A stretch of DNA of 64,000 bases from Desulfotomaculum nigrificans DSM 574 (GTDB taxonomy: Bacteria; Bacillota; Desulfotomaculia; Desulfotomaculales; Desulfotomaculaceae). Shown here piece after piece: positions 1 through 9,185 of the stretch (positions are counted from its first letter, which is position 1; each line of letters begins with the position of its first letter). The position numbers were made by a program, and so were the translations under genes. Where the stretch lies: positions 2,358,257-2,422,256 of the forward strand of contig NZ_KI912183.1 in NCBI RefSeq assembly GCF_000189755.2. Reading direction: 5' to 3'. Below the pieces are notes generated by a model, which was not told where the DNA came from, did not search any database, and saw nothing but the letters and a program-made list of their open reading frames with translations.

Positions 1-64
1 AGTTTTGTATGTGGATTATAGTTAATTAGGAGCGGCAAAGAATTATTGAAAAGGCAGGGTAAAT

Positions 65-1030
65 ATGAGCAATATTTTGAAACATATCGAGAATAAACTG
101 CTAAATGGGAAGTTGATTGACTTTGCAGAAGCACTGGAACTGTCTGAGGATAGGATTAAAAGTGAGGAATTATTTAGCCTGGCAGATCAGATATGCAAAA
201 AATATATGGGGAATAAGGTTGATCTGTGTTCCATCATCAATGCAAAGTCGGGAGAGTGTTCTGAGAACTGCAAATACTGTGCCCAGTCCGGACATTACAA
301 CACCGGGGTTCCAAGTTATCCGCTCATCGATATCCAGGAAGTATTGGCTTTAGCTAAAGAGAACGAAAGAAACGGCGTTCACAGGTTTTCCATTGTAACC
401 AGTGGAAAAAGCCTGACCAACAATGATTTTGAAAAAGTTTTAGAAATGATTGCAGCGTTGCGGGTGGAGACAAATCTAAAGCTGTGTGCGTCTCTTGGTA
501 GTATCTCCTTTGAACGGGCGTTACGTCTAAAAGAGGCAGGTCTTTCAATGTACCACCACAATATTGAAACATGCAAGGAATACTATGCAAACATCTGTGA
601 CACCCATACCTATGATGACAGAATACATACCATCAAAAATGCAAAAAAGGCAGGGCTTGAAGTATGCTGCGGCGGTATTATTGGGATGGGCGAAAGTATG
701 GAACAAAGGATAAAAATGGCCTTTGAAATCAGGGAGCTGGGTATTACTTCGATTCCTATCAATATCCTGAATCCCATTAAAGGGACACCCTTGGAACATG
801 TTGAAAAAATTGAGCCGATGGAAATAGTAAGGACCGTTTCATTGTTCCGGTTAATTATACCCTATGCTTCTATTAGGTATGCCGGTGGAAGAAGTGCATT
901 GGGAGAACTCCAGCAAAAGAGTTTCATGGCTGGCCTCAATGCATTGATGGTCGGGAACTACCTGACAACGGTAGGGAATACAATTCCAGATGACGTAAAA
1001 ATGATACAGGAAATTGGTCTGGAGGTATAG
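65..1030 (+). CDS. bioB: Biotin synthase (radical SAM)
   Basis: Inserts sulfur into dethiobiotin, the last step of biotin synthesis, using an S-adenosylmethionine radical and iron-sulfur clusters in the cytosol. The radical SAM cysteines are visible as C65, C69 and C72 (GECSENCKYCAQSGHY), and the 321-residue length is normal for BioB. The ATG at 65 follows a purine-rich AAGGCAGGG. It is the first of six co-directional biotin genes, and bioD begins 2 bases after its stop. No BirA-type operator is recognisable in the 64 bases upstream, so any promoter probably lies outside the window. The operon is clearly more A/T-rich than the genes after 6 kb. Confidence 0.97.
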   Translation: MSNILKHIENKLLNGKLIDFAEALELSEDRIKSEELFSLADQICKKYMGNKVDLCSIINAKSGECSENCKYCAQSGHYNTGVPSYPLIDIQEVLALAKENERNGVHRFSIVTSGKSLTNNDFEKVLEMIAALRVETNLKLCASLGSISFERALRLKEAGLSMYHHNIETCKEYYANICDTHTYDDRIHTIKNAKKAGLEVCCGGIIGMGESMEQRIKMAFEIRELGITSIPINILNPIKGTPLEHVEKIEPMEIVRTVSLFRLIIPYASIRYAGGRSALGELQQKSFMAGLNALMVGNYLTTVGNTIPDDVKMIQEIGLEV

Positions 1031-1032
1031 GC

Positions 1033-1752
1033 TTGGCAAGGGAAATATTTGTACTGGGTACAGATACAGATGTCGGGAAAACGGTGATATCGGCAGGCAT
1101 CATGTACAGGCTTCTGTTAAAAGGGTATAAGGCCTGCTATTTTAAGCCTGTTTCCAGTGGTGGAGCCTACATTGGGGGAGACTTCTATTCCTATGATGTA
1201 TCCTTTGTAAAAAACGTTTCGGGATTCCCTGAAGTGGAGGACAATATAAATCCCTTTCGATTTAGAACGCCGGTTTCACCACACCTGGCGTCCTCGCTTG
1301 AAAACAGGAAGATAAATATCAACGTGATATTGGATACATACAAAGAATTAAAAAAGAAATACGATTTCATCTTGGTGGAAGGGTGTGGAGGTCTTGCTGT
1401 TCCTTTAACAGATGAAGGATACATGCAGTACCAGCTGATCAAGGAACTTGGCCTGGGGTGTGTTTTGGTTTCTAAAACGACTCTAGGCACCATAAACCAT
1501 ACACTTTTGACATTAAAGTTTGCTGAAAACATTGGCATAAAGATCGAGGGTATACTTTTTAACGGTTACAATGGAAGCCGCTGGGAGGAAGACAATATCA
1601 AAACAATAAGAAAACTGGCGGATGTTGCTGTCCTCGGCATCATACCCAAAATGGAAGGAATTCATGTTGAAAACCTAAAAGCTGGAAATTTGAAAGCTGT
1701 TTTTGAGGAGTTAACATTTATCGAGGATTTAATTGCCGGAACAAAGGATTGA
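1033..1752 (+). CDS. bioD: Dethiobiotin synthetase
   Basis: Closes the ureido ring of 7,8-diaminopelargonate with CO2 and ATP to give dethiobiotin. The N-terminal P-loop GTDTDVGKT (residues 9-17) and a VEGCGGLAVPL segment are the family's signatures; 239 residues is typical. It starts with TTG, with GGAGG inside the end of bioB as ribosome binding site. The 2-base gap after bioB and 6-base gap before bioF indicate tight translational coupling in the biotin operon. Confidence 0.95.
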   Translation: MAREIFVLGTDTDVGKTVISAGIMYRLLLKGYKACYFKPVSSGGAYIGGDFYSYDVSFVKNVSGFPEVEDNINPFRFRTPVSPHLASSLENRKININVILDTYKELKKKYDFILVEGCGGLAVPLTDEGYMQYQLIKELGLGCVLVSKTTLGTINHTLLTLKFAENIGIKIEGILFNGYNGSRWEEDNIKTIRKLADVAVLGIIPKMEGIHVENLKAGNLKAVFEELTFIEDLIAGTKD

Positions 1753-1758
1753 AAGCAA

Positions 1759-2922
1759 ATGTACAAGTTTGCGGAAGCTTTGGAATCGATAAAGGAAAAA
1801 GGTCTTTATCGAGAAATGTTGTATCTTGATGCTGTGCCAGGACCGCATACGATGGTTGGGGGCAAACAGATGCTTCTGCTGTCATCGAACAACTATTTGG
1901 GTTTATGTAACGATGATCGGCTTAAGGAAGCGGCCATTGCAACCATAAGAGAGTTCGGGGTGGGGTCGGGTGGCTCAAGACTTACCACAGGAAGCTACAG
2001 GTTGCACAGAGAACTGGAAGAAAGGCTTGCCCAATTTAAGGGAACGGAAGCATGTCTGGTTTTCAGCACGGGATATGCAGCAAATTTAGGGACAATTGCA
2101 GGTCTTGCGGACAAGGGCTGGGTCATCTTTTGCGACAGGCTGAATCATGCCAGCATCATTGACGGCTGCCGCTTGAGTGGAGCAAAGCTTGTAATATACA
2201 AGCATTGTGACATGAACGATCTTGAGAAAAAGATTAAAAGGTATCATACAGGTAAAGGTTTGATTGTGAGCGACGGGGTGTTCAGTATGGACGGAGATAT
2301 AGCACCCCTTGCCGAAATCGTAAAACTAGCGAAAAAATATTCTATAATGACAATGGTTGACGATGCTCATGCCACAGGTGTTTTGGGACCGAACGGGGGA
2401 GGTTCCGTCGATTACTTTGGCTTACAAAATGAAGTGGATATTCAAATGGGCACCTTGAGCAAGGCTTTCGCCAGCGAAGGAGGATATATCGCCGGGAAGC
2501 AGAGCTTGATAGACTACTTGAGACACAAGGCAAAAAGTTTTATCTACTCGACGGCCCTGGCACCGCATAATATAGCGGTTTCGTTAAAAGCACTGGAGCT
2601 CATTCAAAAAGAGCCTGAAAGAAGAAAAAGCCTCCTTGAGAAATCTCGGTGGTTCAGAGGCGAATTGGTCAAAAATGGTTTTGACGTACCAATGAACAAC
2701 ACGCCGATTATACCGTTAATGGTTGGTGAAGCAGACAAGGCGGTTACATTCAGCAGGATGCTATATGATGAGGGAGTCTATGTTCCTGCCATCAGGCCGC
2801 CGACGGTTCCCAATGGATCCAGCCGGCTGCGTTTTTCCATCATGGCGACGCATACCCATGAGGATTTGGCGATGGCACTCCAAAAGAGTATCGTTATTGG
2901 AAAAGAACTGGGTTTAATTTGA
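1759..2922 (+). CDS. bioF: 8-amino-7-oxononanoate synthase
   Basis: PLP-dependent alpha-oxoamine synthase that condenses a pimeloyl thioester with alanine to give 8-amino-7-oxononanoate. The Schiff-base lysine is K235 in GTLSKAFASEGGY, and the cofactor-binding VDDAHATGV lies near residues 200-208. At 387 residues it is full length. The relative 2-amino-3-ketobutyrate CoA ligase (Kbl) shares the fold, but the position between bioD and bioH/bioC makes BioF the better call. ATG start at 1759, 6 bases after bioD. Confidence 0.94.
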   Translation: MYKFAEALESIKEKGLYREMLYLDAVPGPHTMVGGKQMLLLSSNNYLGLCNDDRLKEAAIATIREFGVGSGGSRLTTGSYRLHRELEERLAQFKGTEACLVFSTGYAANLGTIAGLADKGWVIFCDRLNHASIIDGCRLSGAKLVIYKHCDMNDLEKKIKRYHTGKGLIVSDGVFSMDGDIAPLAEIVKLAKKYSIMTMVDDAHATGVLGPNGGGSVDYFGLQNEVDIQMGTLSKAFASEGGYIAGKQSLIDYLRHKAKSFIYSTALAPHNIAVSLKALELIQKEPERRKSLLEKSRWFRGELVKNGFDVPMNNTPIIPLMVGEADKAVTFSRMLYDEGVYVPAIRPPTVPNGSSRLRFSIMATHTHEDLAMALQKSIVIGKELGLI

Positions 2923-2949
2923 ATTTTAGCACAGGAGTAGACTATCAAA

Positions 2950-3699
2950 TTGGCCAAACAAAAATTAATCCTGCTACCCGGATGGGGTATGGATTCAAAG
3001 GTGTGGAGCCCGGTTACAGAGGTTTTATCGAAATATTTTGTTCTTATTTATTGTGACTGGTACCGGGTGAAGTCGGTTGAAGAGTATACCGCACGGGTTT
3101 CCCGTGTAATCGATAAAAACGTTGACGGGTGTTTTTCACTGCTTGGGTGGTCTTTAGGCAGTCTATTGGCCATTGAAGCCGCATGTCTGTACAAAGATAG
3201 GATAAACAAGTTAATACTTGTCAGTGGAACCAGCCGGTTTATCAGGGATAAAAAAAGCGGATATAGGTGCGGTTGGCCGCGGAATGTTGTTGAAAAGATG
3301 AAATCTGCGCTGCTCCATGATCAACAAAAAACGCTCGATTCCTTCTGTAAGGCCATGTTTTCCGAAGAAGAAATACAACAAGGGTGGCCTGAGACGTTCA
3401 CGGGAAAACCTGACCGAAACAGAGGAACTTATGAGACACAGGAATTGTTGGCCGGCCTGGATTTTTTAATGCAAGCTGACTACCGGGAAAAGCTGCATGA
3501 AATCGAGGCGCCTGTGCTGATGATCCATGGCGAAAAAGACACCATTTGTCCTGTTTCCGCCTCAGAATATATTTCGTCCCAATTGAAAGGGGATGTCTTC
3601 CTCAAGATTATGAAAGGGGTTGGACATATTCCTTTCCATACGGGAATGGAAGAATTTAATTACCACTTAAAGGGGTTTATTACCAGAGGAAAAGCATGA
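2950..3699 (+). CDS. bioH: Pimeloyl-ACP methyl ester esterase (BioH-like)
   Basis: Alpha/beta hydrolase expected to remove the methyl group that BioC adds, releasing pimeloyl-ACP for BioF. The nucleophile elbow GWSLG has S68; D197 (HGEKDT) and H226 (GVGHIPFH) complete a plausible triad. The N-terminal LLPGWGMDSKVW resembles the oxyanion region of BioH. It starts with TTG and overlaps bioC by 4 bases (ATGA), so the two are probably translationally coupled. The family assignment rests partly on operon context, because many hydrolases share this fold. Confidence 0.82.
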   Translation: MAKQKLILLPGWGMDSKVWSPVTEVLSKYFVLIYCDWYRVKSVEEYTARVSRVIDKNVDGCFSLLGWSLGSLLAIEAACLYKDRINKLILVSGTSRFIRDKKSGYRCGWPRNVVEKMKSALLHDQQKTLDSFCKAMFSEEEIQQGWPETFTGKPDRNRGTYETQELLAGLDFLMQADYREKLHEIEAPVLMIHGEKDTICPVSASEYISSQLKGDVFLKIMKGVGHIPFHTGMEEFNYHLKGFITRGKA

Positions 3700-4529
3700 T
3701 AGACAAGAACGTGCTTAAAAAAAATTTCAGCAGGAATGCTGTCAACTATGATACATACGCAGTCATTCAAAAGAAGATGGCCCATCAGTTGTTAAAGACA
3801 ATTTCTTTTGAACACAAGGATACTCATGACAGTATTAACATTCTGGATATTGGATGTGGTACAGGATACTTCACAGAACAACTGGTACGTTGCTATCCAA
3901 ATGCCAACATAACGGCTGTGGATATTGCACCGGGGATGATTGAATACGCCAGGAAAAAGTTAAGAAGCAAAAAAATTGAATTTCTATGTGCTGATATTGA
4001 GGAAGTAGAAATAAACAGGAAGTATGACCTGATTGTTTCCAATGCAACTTTTCAATGGTTCAACCAATTGGAACAGACCATCATAAAGCTTGATGCTATG
4101 TTGAAGAACAGTGGAATGCTTGCCTTCTCAACCTTTGGCCCAATGACTTTTAATGAGTTGCACCGGTCCTATAAAATGGCCGGAGATAAACTAAACCTGG
4201 TGATTGATTCACTGCCGGGACAGAAATTTTTTAGCTGCGAAGATCTTTTGAATATCTGTCAGAGAAGCTTGGCAGACACAAGTTTTTCGTATAAGGTTAC
4301 CAGTTTAGAAAAATATGAATATGAATACTTCGATACAGTAAGGGATTTTTTGAAATCTGTTAAAAAAATCGGTGCAAACAACAGTAATTGTGACCGTAAA
4401 ACAATTCCGGCGCTGATAAAAGAAATGATAAAGATATACGAAACTACATTTACAGAGGGCAACAGGATTAAAGTGACCTACCATTGCATTTTTTTGACGG
4501 TAGAAAAACGAAAGACAGATCCGGTATAA
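3696..4529 (+). CDS. bioC: Malonyl-ACP O-methyltransferase
   Basis: Methylates the free carboxyl of malonyl-ACP so that fatty acid synthesis can build the pimeloyl chain. The SAM-binding motif [13 protein letters not shown] begins at residue 49, and FQWF and LAFSTFGP segments typical of BioC follow. The length of 277 residues fits the family. Together with the overlapping upstream esterase this indicates the BioC-BioH route to pimelate rather than BioI or BioW. Confidence 0.92.
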   Translation: MIDKNVLKKNFSRNAVNYDTYAVIQKKMAHQLLKTISFEHKDTHDSINILDIGCGTGYFTEQLVRCYPNANITAVDIAPGMIEYARKKLRSKKIEFLCADIEEVEINRKYDLIVSNATFQWFNQLEQTIIKLDAMLKNSGMLAFSTFGPMTFNELHRSYKMAGDKLNLVIDSLPGQKFFSCEDLLNICQRSLADTSFSYKVTSLEKYEYEYFDTVRDFLKSVKKIGANNSNCDRKTIPALIKEMIKIYETTFTEGNRIKVTYHCIFLTVEKRKTDPV

Positions 4530-4539
4530 GGAGAAGCTA

Positions 4540-5895
4540 ATGAATTTACATGAATTGCAAAAGAAAGATTTAAACTACATCTGGCACCCGTGTTCCCAGA
4601 TGAAAGACTATGAAGAATTTCCGCCCATTGTTGTGGAGAGAGGAGAGGGTGCCTATCTTTTTGACGTTTCAGGTAACCGATACCTGGATGCAATTTCTTC
4701 GTGGTGGGTAAATCTTTTCGGCCATTGTAATCACAGAATTAACAATGCGGTCAAAAAGCAGCTTGATCAATTGGAGCACGTCATATTTGCGAATTTTTCC
4801 CACCGACCGGCCATCGAACTTGCGGAGAAAATTGTTGAAATAACTCCCGATGGATTGAACAAAGTATTTTTTGCTGATAACGGTTCTTCGGCAGTTGAAG
4901 TTGCCTTAAAGATGAGTTTTCAATACCACCAGCAAACAGGAAGCTGCCAAAAGAAAAGATTTATTGCTGTTTCAGACGCCTATCATGGTGAAACGATCGG
5001 GGCTTTATCTGTTGGAGACATAGATCTTTACAGCAAAATCTATAAGCCCTTGTTATTGGATACCATCAAAGTACCCGGTCCCGATTGTTACCGTTGTATC
5101 TATGGCCAGGAACGTCAAAGCTGCCAGACCGAATGTTTTCATCAGATGGAAAATGTTATCGAGCAGAAGCATAATGAGGTATGTGCAGTAATTATTGAAC
5201 CAATGGTACAGGCGGCAGCAGGAATGAAAATGTACCCTGCACAATACCTGACGAAACTAAGAGAGATCTGTTCTCAATATAATATCCATCTTATCGCGGA
5301 TGAAATCGCCGTGGGGTTTGGCCGAACCGGAAAGATGTTTGCCTGTGAGCATGCATCTGTTTCCCCTGACATCATCTGCCTGTCAAAAGGACTCACAGCA
5401 GGCTACCTTCCGCTTTCACTGGTGGTTGTAACCGATAATATATATAATGCCTTTTATAGTGAATACACCGAGCAAAAAGCCTTTCTGCACAGCCACAGCT
5501 ATACCGGAAATCCTTTGGCATGTTCTGTGGCTCTGGAATCATTAAACATTTTTAAAGAAGACAATGTTTTAGAGCGAAACAAATCAAAGGCTGAACAAAT
5601 TAACAAAATAACCAAAAACCTGGCAAGCAAACATCCATATATCGGAGAGTTCAGACAGATAGGTATGATAGGCGCTTTGGAGCTTGTTGAAGATAAAGTC
5701 ACTAAACAAGCCTTTGCTTGGGAAAAACGGGTGGGGTACAATATCTGCAAACTAGCTTTAAAAGAGGGGTTGCTTTTAAGACCCTTAGGTAATGTTTTAT
5801 ACTTTATGCCTCCTTATATTATCGAAGAAAAAGATATTGAACGGATGGTGACGGCGACTTTTAAAGCAATTAATAACTATTTTGGAATAGATTAA
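4540..5895 (+). CDS. bioA: Adenosylmethionine-8-amino-7-oxononanoate aminotransferase
   Basis: Class III PLP aminotransferase converting 8-amino-7-oxononanoate to 7,8-diaminopelargonate. The Schiff-base lysine is K283 in [14 protein letters not shown]254 in [10 protein letters not shown] binds the pyridine nitrogen, and the N-terminal YIWHPCSQM motif is diagnostic of BioA. It has 451 residues. An internal [17 protein letters not shown] stretch adds four cysteines near residues 183-199, as in many Firmicute BioA proteins. It closes the operon; a GGAGAA ribosome binding site precedes the ATG. Confidence 0.95.
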   Translation: MNLHELQKKDLNYIWHPCSQMKDYEEFPPIVVERGEGAYLFDVSGNRYLDAISSWWVNLFGHCNHRINNAVKKQLDQLEHVIFANFSHRPAIELAEKIVEITPDGLNKVFFADNGSSAVEVALKMSFQYHQQTGSCQKKRFIAVSDAYHGETIGALSVGDIDLYSKIYKPLLLDTIKVPGPDCYRCIYGQERQSCQTECFHQMENVIEQKHNEVCAVIIEPMVQAAAGMKMYPAQYLTKLREICSQYNIHLIADEIAVGFGRTGKMFACEHASVSPDIICLSKGLTAGYLPLSLVVVTDNIYNAFYSEYTEQKAFLHSHSYTGNPLACSVALESLNIFKEDNVLERNKSKAEQINKITKNLASKHPYIGEFRQIGMIGALELVEDKVTKQAFAWEKRVGYNICKLALKEGLLLRPLGNVLYFMPPYIIEEKDIERMVTATFKAINNYFGID

Positions 5896-5994
5896 ATTAT
5901 ATGCTTGCATCCCCAAAAAGGACACAGAAGTCCATTCCATAGTGACCTGAGTAAATTTTTTGAATCACCTTTGTATCTCATTAGAATGTTTTAT

Positions 5995-6026
5995 AGCCCC
6001 GTTGTTTAAAATAAATTAACGGGGCT
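5995..6026 (+). terminator. Hairpin after the biotin operon
   Basis: A perfect 9-base-pair stem (AGCCCCGTT with AACGGGGCT) encloses a 14-base A/T loop about 100 bases after bioA. It lacks a clear T-run, so it may be a weak terminator or a transcript 3'-end stabiliser. The rest of 5896-6137 holds nothing recognisable except the possible promoter at its end. Confidence 0.5.
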
Positions 6027-6079
6027 AATATACTACTTGCCGGAGATGTTGGCATGGAATAATTTTAAAAAAAGTAAGT

Positions 6080-6109
6080 TTGTACTAATTTTTTCTGGTA
6101 AAATATTAA
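6080..6109 (+). promoter_or_regulatory. Possible sigma-A promoter for the PfpI gene
   Basis: TTGTAC (6080-6085) and TATTAA (6104-6109) are 18 bases apart, with the gene start 28 bases further on. The match is only moderate and the surroundings are A/T-rich. Confidence 0.3.
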
Positions 6110-6137
6110 TTGGATAATTCATAGAAGAGGTGATATT

Positions 6138-6650
6138 ATGTCTAAAGGAAAAGTTGCCCTCTTTGTGGAGGACATATACAATGATCTGGAGTTCTGGTAT
6201 CCTTATTACCGCATGAAGGAAGCAGGTTTTGAAGTGGTGGTTGTGGGTACCGGCAGGCAGGATGTTTTTGAGGGCAAGTCTGGTATACCGGCTAAAGCGG
6301 ATATATCATCTGACCGGGTGGATGTTAAGGAATTTGCCGCTGTTATTATTCCCGGGGGTTATGCGCCGGATAAAATGCGCATTGACCCCAATATGCTAAG
6401 GATAGTCAGGGAAATGATGGAGAGCGGCAAGGTAGTTGCTTCCATTTGCCATGCCGGTTGGGTGCTGGTTTCCGCCGGTGTGCTCAAGGGCAAAAAGGCC
6501 ACTGCCTGCAAAATGATTAAGGATGACCTGGTTAATGCCGGGGCGGAATATCTGGATCAGGAGGTTGTAGTGGACGGGAACTTAATTACTTCCCGGGTAC
6601 CCGATGATCTGCCCGCCTTCTGCCGGGAGATTCTTAAAAAGTTAGGATAA
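6138..6650 (+). CDS. DJ-1/PfpI-family cysteine hydrolase
   Basis: Member of the DJ-1/PfpI superfamily, which includes deglycases and intracellular proteases. The nucleophile elbow ASICHAGWVL places the reactive cysteine at C104, followed by H105. The 170-residue single-domain length matches the PfpI/YraA group, and the GGYAPDKMR segment is typical of the subgroup. GAGGTG precedes the ATG. It is monocistronic, between the biotin operon and the TPP riboswitch. The substrate cannot be told from sequence. Confidence 0.88.
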   Translation: MSKGKVALFVEDIYNDLEFWYPYYRMKEAGFEVVVVGTGRQDVFEGKSGIPAKADISSDRVDVKEFAAVIIPGGYAPDKMRIDPNMLRIVREMMESGKVVASICHAGWVLVSAGVLKGKKATACKMIKDDLVNAGAEYLDQEVVVDGNLITSRVPDDLPAFCREILKKLG

Positions 6651-6692
6651 TGATTTCATTAGTGTAATCACTAATGGAGACAATTTAATAAT

Positions 6693-6773
6693 AGACACAG
6701 GGGAGCGATAAGCTGAGAAAGGTTAAGACCTGACCCTCATAACCTGATCTGGGTAATGCCAGCGAAGGGAGTG
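6693..6773 (+). promoter_or_regulatory. TPP riboswitch (THI element)
   Basis: Conserved thi-box segments are present in order: ACACAGGGGAGC, AGCTGAGA, then ACCTGATCTGGGTAATGCC and AGCGAAGGGA. It is followed 25 bases later by a strong terminator hairpin. It sits 190 bases before cytX-thiSGHF, whose products take up and make thiamin precursors. By known mechanism, thiamin pyrophosphate binding should favour termination and switch the operon off. Confidence 0.95.
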
Positions 6774-6797
6774 ATTAGACGGCTAATATCGGGTATT

Positions 6798-6840
6798 GGT
6801 GTACCTTTCTTATTGTTTTGAAGGTACACCTTTTTATTTT
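6798..6840 (+). terminator. Riboswitch-controlled intrinsic terminator
   Basis: GGTGTACCTT (6798-6807) pairs perfectly with AAGGTACACC (6821-6830) and is followed by TTTTTATTTT. This is the expected expression platform of the TPP riboswitch. Confidence 0.9.
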
Positions 6841-6842
6841 TA

Positions 6843-6906
6843 GCATATCGGAAAGCATAAGCTTTCCGATATGCACAAGGGCTTTGCGCCAGCCAAGTTT
6901 TCTTTG
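6843..6906. repeat. Hairpin repeat family 2, copy A
   Basis: A perfect 14-base-pair stem GCATATCGGAAAGC / GCTTTCCGATATGC with an ATAA loop, followed by ACAAGGGC and then CCAAGTTTTCTTT. The same elements recur in the same order at 21566-21657. It lies between the TPP terminator and cytX, and holds no coding potential. Confidence 0.7.
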
Positions 6907-6964
6907 CCGGGGTAATTTTATAAGCTTGGTTTGGCACAGATTAAGCGGGAAAGGGTGAAGTTGC

Positions 6965-8173
6965 ATGAGTAAAACGATAGGCGGTATAAGTATGTTTGCC
7001 CTGTGGTTGGGGGCGGCGGTTTCTTTAGCTGAAGTTATGACCGGTAGTTTACTGGCCCCCCTGGGGTTGCAGAAGGGTATCATAGTGATCCTGGCTGGCC
7101 ATTTAATTGGTACTTTAATCCTGGCGGCAGTGGGGGTCATTGGCTTCCGGGAGAAGAAAACAGCCATTGAATCGGCTAAACTTTCCTTTGGTAAATATGG
7201 TTCCAATATGGTGGCCATACTTAATTGCATTCAACTAATTGGTTGGACTTCTATTATGTTAATCCAGTGTTCCAAGTCTTTACAGGTGGTGACCCAAAAG
7301 CTCTTTGGGTTTAATAACTTTACTGTGTTAACGGTGTTGGCCGGGGCTTTGGTACTTATCTGGACCTTGTCTGAACACAAGGGTACGCATCTAATCAATA
7401 ATTTGGCGGTAACACTGTTGTTTGGCTTATGTGTGGCCATGGGATTAGCGGTTCTTAAGGGTCAGGGGGTGGTTCCCGCCACCGGTGACATGACCCTGGC
7501 AGCGGGCCTGGAATTATCAGTGGTAATGCCTTTGAGCTGGATTCCCTTGATTTCTGACTATACCAGATCGGCCAAAAGTGGGCGGGGCAGTTTTTGGGGC
7601 AGTTTTCTTGGTTATTTTTTAGGTAGTTCTTTCATGTATATCATTGGCCTGGCCAGTGCCATATACACCGGCAGCCCTGACCCCATTGAAATTTTAATGA
7701 AGTTAAACATGGGCTTTGCCGCGGTGATGATTATTATCTTATCAACGGTAACCACTACTTTTCTTGATGTGTATTCAACGGTGATGTCCACCACCAGTGT
7801 CACGCAAAAATTCAGCCGCAAAACACTGATTGTGGTATTTACTGCTTTAAGTACCGGGCTGGCACTGTACTTCCCCATGGAAAGTTATACCGACTTTTTA
7901 TACATGATTGGCTCAGTATTTGCCCCGGTATTTACCATCGTTTTGTTGGATTACTATATCCTGAAAAAGAACTATTCCCAGTTTAGTTTTAATGTCCCTG
8001 GCCTGATTGCCGCAGCGGTGGGAGTCTATGCCTACTATCAACTGGCGGCGTTTAACCTTATTTTAGGTACGTCTGTGCCGGCTATGCTGGTCACCGGGGC
8101 AGTCTATTTAGTCCTGGTAACTGTGAGCAAATATATTAGGCAGCACCACCAATTGGCTAGGGAAGATATCTAG
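6965..8173 (+). CDS. cytX: CytX-type hydroxymethylpyrimidine permease
   Basis: Membrane transporter of the cytosine/purine permease (NCS1) family with about 12 hydrophobic segments over 402 residues. Its place directly behind a TPP riboswitch and ahead of thiSGHF identifies the CytX subgroup, thought to import the thiamin pyrimidine precursor. The SWIPLISDYTRSAKSG segment is characteristic of this permease family. The ATG at 6965 follows GGGAAAGGGTGAAG. Substrate is inferred from context, not from sequence. Confidence 0.87.
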   Translation: MSKTIGGISMFALWLGAAVSLAEVMTGSLLAPLGLQKGIIVILAGHLIGTLILAAVGVIGFREKKTAIESAKLSFGKYGSNMVAILNCIQLIGWTSIMLIQCSKSLQVVTQKLFGFNNFTVLTVLAGALVLIWTLSEHKGTHLINNLAVTLLFGLCVAMGLAVLKGQGVVPATGDMTLAAGLELSVVMPLSWIPLISDYTRSAKSGRGSFWGSFLGYFLGSSFMYIIGLASAIYTGSPDPIEILMKLNMGFAAVMIIILSTVTTTFLDVYSTVMSTTSVTQKFSRKTLIVVFTALSTGLALYFPMESYTDFLYMIGSVFAPVFTIVLLDYYILKKNYSQFSFNVPGLIAAAVGVYAYYQLAAFNLILGTSVPAMLVTGAVYLVLVTVSKYIRQHHQLAREDI

Positions 8174-8199
8174 CAGGTGGTGGAAAGGAGTGAGGCAGT

Positions 8200-8400
8200 C
8201 TGAACATCTTAATTAACGGTAAAGTGGCTGATTTCCCGGCGGGGATGACCATTGCCCAACTGGTTAAAGAAAAGGGATTAAACCCTAACACCATCATTAT
8301 TGAGTACAATCAAGAACTGGTTAGCCAGGAGAAATGGACGGAAATTATACTGCAGGAAAATGACCGGTTGGAAATCTTAAGATTCGTTGGAGGAGGCTAA
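8200..8400 (+). CDS. thiS: Sulfur carrier protein ThiS with CTG start
   Basis: Ubiquitin-fold sulfur carrier for thiazole synthesis; its C-terminal Gly is adenylated by ThiF and thiocarboxylated. The frame from 8200 encodes 66 residues beginning (M/L)[18 protein letters not shown] and ending RFVGGG, the classic ThiS tail. A TGA lies in frame at 8191 and the only start-like codon before the first beta strand is CTG at 8200. AAGGAG (8185-8190) lies 9 bases upstream. An internal ATG at residue 16 would remove the first strand. The stop precedes the thiG ATG by 4 bases. Confidence 0.88.
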   Translation: MNILINGKVADFPAGMTIAQLVKEKGLNPNTIIIEYNQELVSQEKWTEIILQENDRLEILRFVGGG

Positions 8401-8404
8401 ACAT

Positions 8405-9172
8405 ATGAAAGACATTTTTAAAATAGGTGGGCGGGAATTAACCAGTAGACTATTTCTGGGCACCGGTAAATATTCCACCAATAAAATTGTTCCGCAGGTG
8501 ATGGAGGCAGCCGGGTCCCAGGTGGTGACAGTGGCCCTGAGACGGGTGGATATTGATTTTGAGGAAGAAAATATCTTAAATTATGTGCCCCAGGGCTGCG
8601 TTTTAATGCCCAACACTTCGGGGGCCAGAAACGCCCAGGAAGCCATTCGTATCGCCAGGCTGGCCAAAGCCGCCGGTTGTGGTAACTGGGTAAAAATTGA
8701 AGTAATATCGGACAACAGGTATCTCTTGCCGGATAACTACGAGACCATTAAGGCTACGGAAGTGTTGGCCGCGGAGGGCTTTATGGTCTTTCCTTATATC
8801 AGTCCGGATTTAATGGTGGCCAAAGAGCTGGAGAAGGTCGGGGCGGCTGCGGTGATGCCGTTAGGAGCACCCATCGGCAGTAACCGGGGTCTTAAAACTA
8901 AGGAACTGATTAGAATTTTAATTGAAGAAATTTCTCTGCCTGTTATAGTGGATGCCGGTATTGGCCGCCCCTCGGAGGCAGCCGAAGCCATGGAGATGGG
9001 AGCCGCTGCGGTGCTGGTGAATACCGCTGTGGCCACCGCCGATGATCCGGTGATGATGGCCCGGGCCTTTGGTCTGGCTGTGGCGGCCGGCCGGGCAGCC
9101 TTTCTGGCGGGACCAGGTGCCACCCAACAATATGCCGTCGCGTCTTCACCTTTAACCGGCTTTTTAAGGTAG
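8405..9172 (+). CDS. thiG: Thiazole synthase ThiG
   Basis: Forms the thiazole phosphate moiety of thiamin from 1-deoxy-D-xylulose 5-phosphate, dehydroglycine and ThiS-thiocarboxylate. The Schiff-base lysine is K97 in [10 protein letters not shown]; the phosphate-binding [11 protein letters not shown] and VLVNTAVA segments follow. The protein is 255 residues from the ATG at 8405, which has GGAGGAGG ideally spaced inside the end of thiS. An upstream in-frame TTG at 8387 is a poorer start because it overlaps that ribosome binding site. Confidence 0.97.
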   Translation: MKDIFKIGGRELTSRLFLGTGKYSTNKIVPQVMEAAGSQVVTVALRRVDIDFEEENILNYVPQGCVLMPNTSGARNAQEAIRIARLAKAAGCGNWVKIEVISDNRYLLPDNYETIKATEVLAAEGFMVFPYISPDLMVAKELEKVGAAAVMPLGAPIGSNRGLKTKELIRILIEEISLPVIVDAGIGRPSEAAEAMEMGAAAVLVNTAVATADDPVMMARAFGLAVAAGRAAFLAGPGATQQYAVASSPLTGFLR

Positions 9173-9185
9173 CGAGGTGAATAAT

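Noticed and set aside
1-64. BirA operator upstream of bioB
   Set aside because: No inverted TTGTAAAC/GGTTTACA-like repeat is visible in the available sequence.
8387-8404. TTG 8387 as the thiG start
   Set aside because: It overlaps the GGAGGAGG that serves the ATG at 8405 and would add six residues not typical of ThiG.
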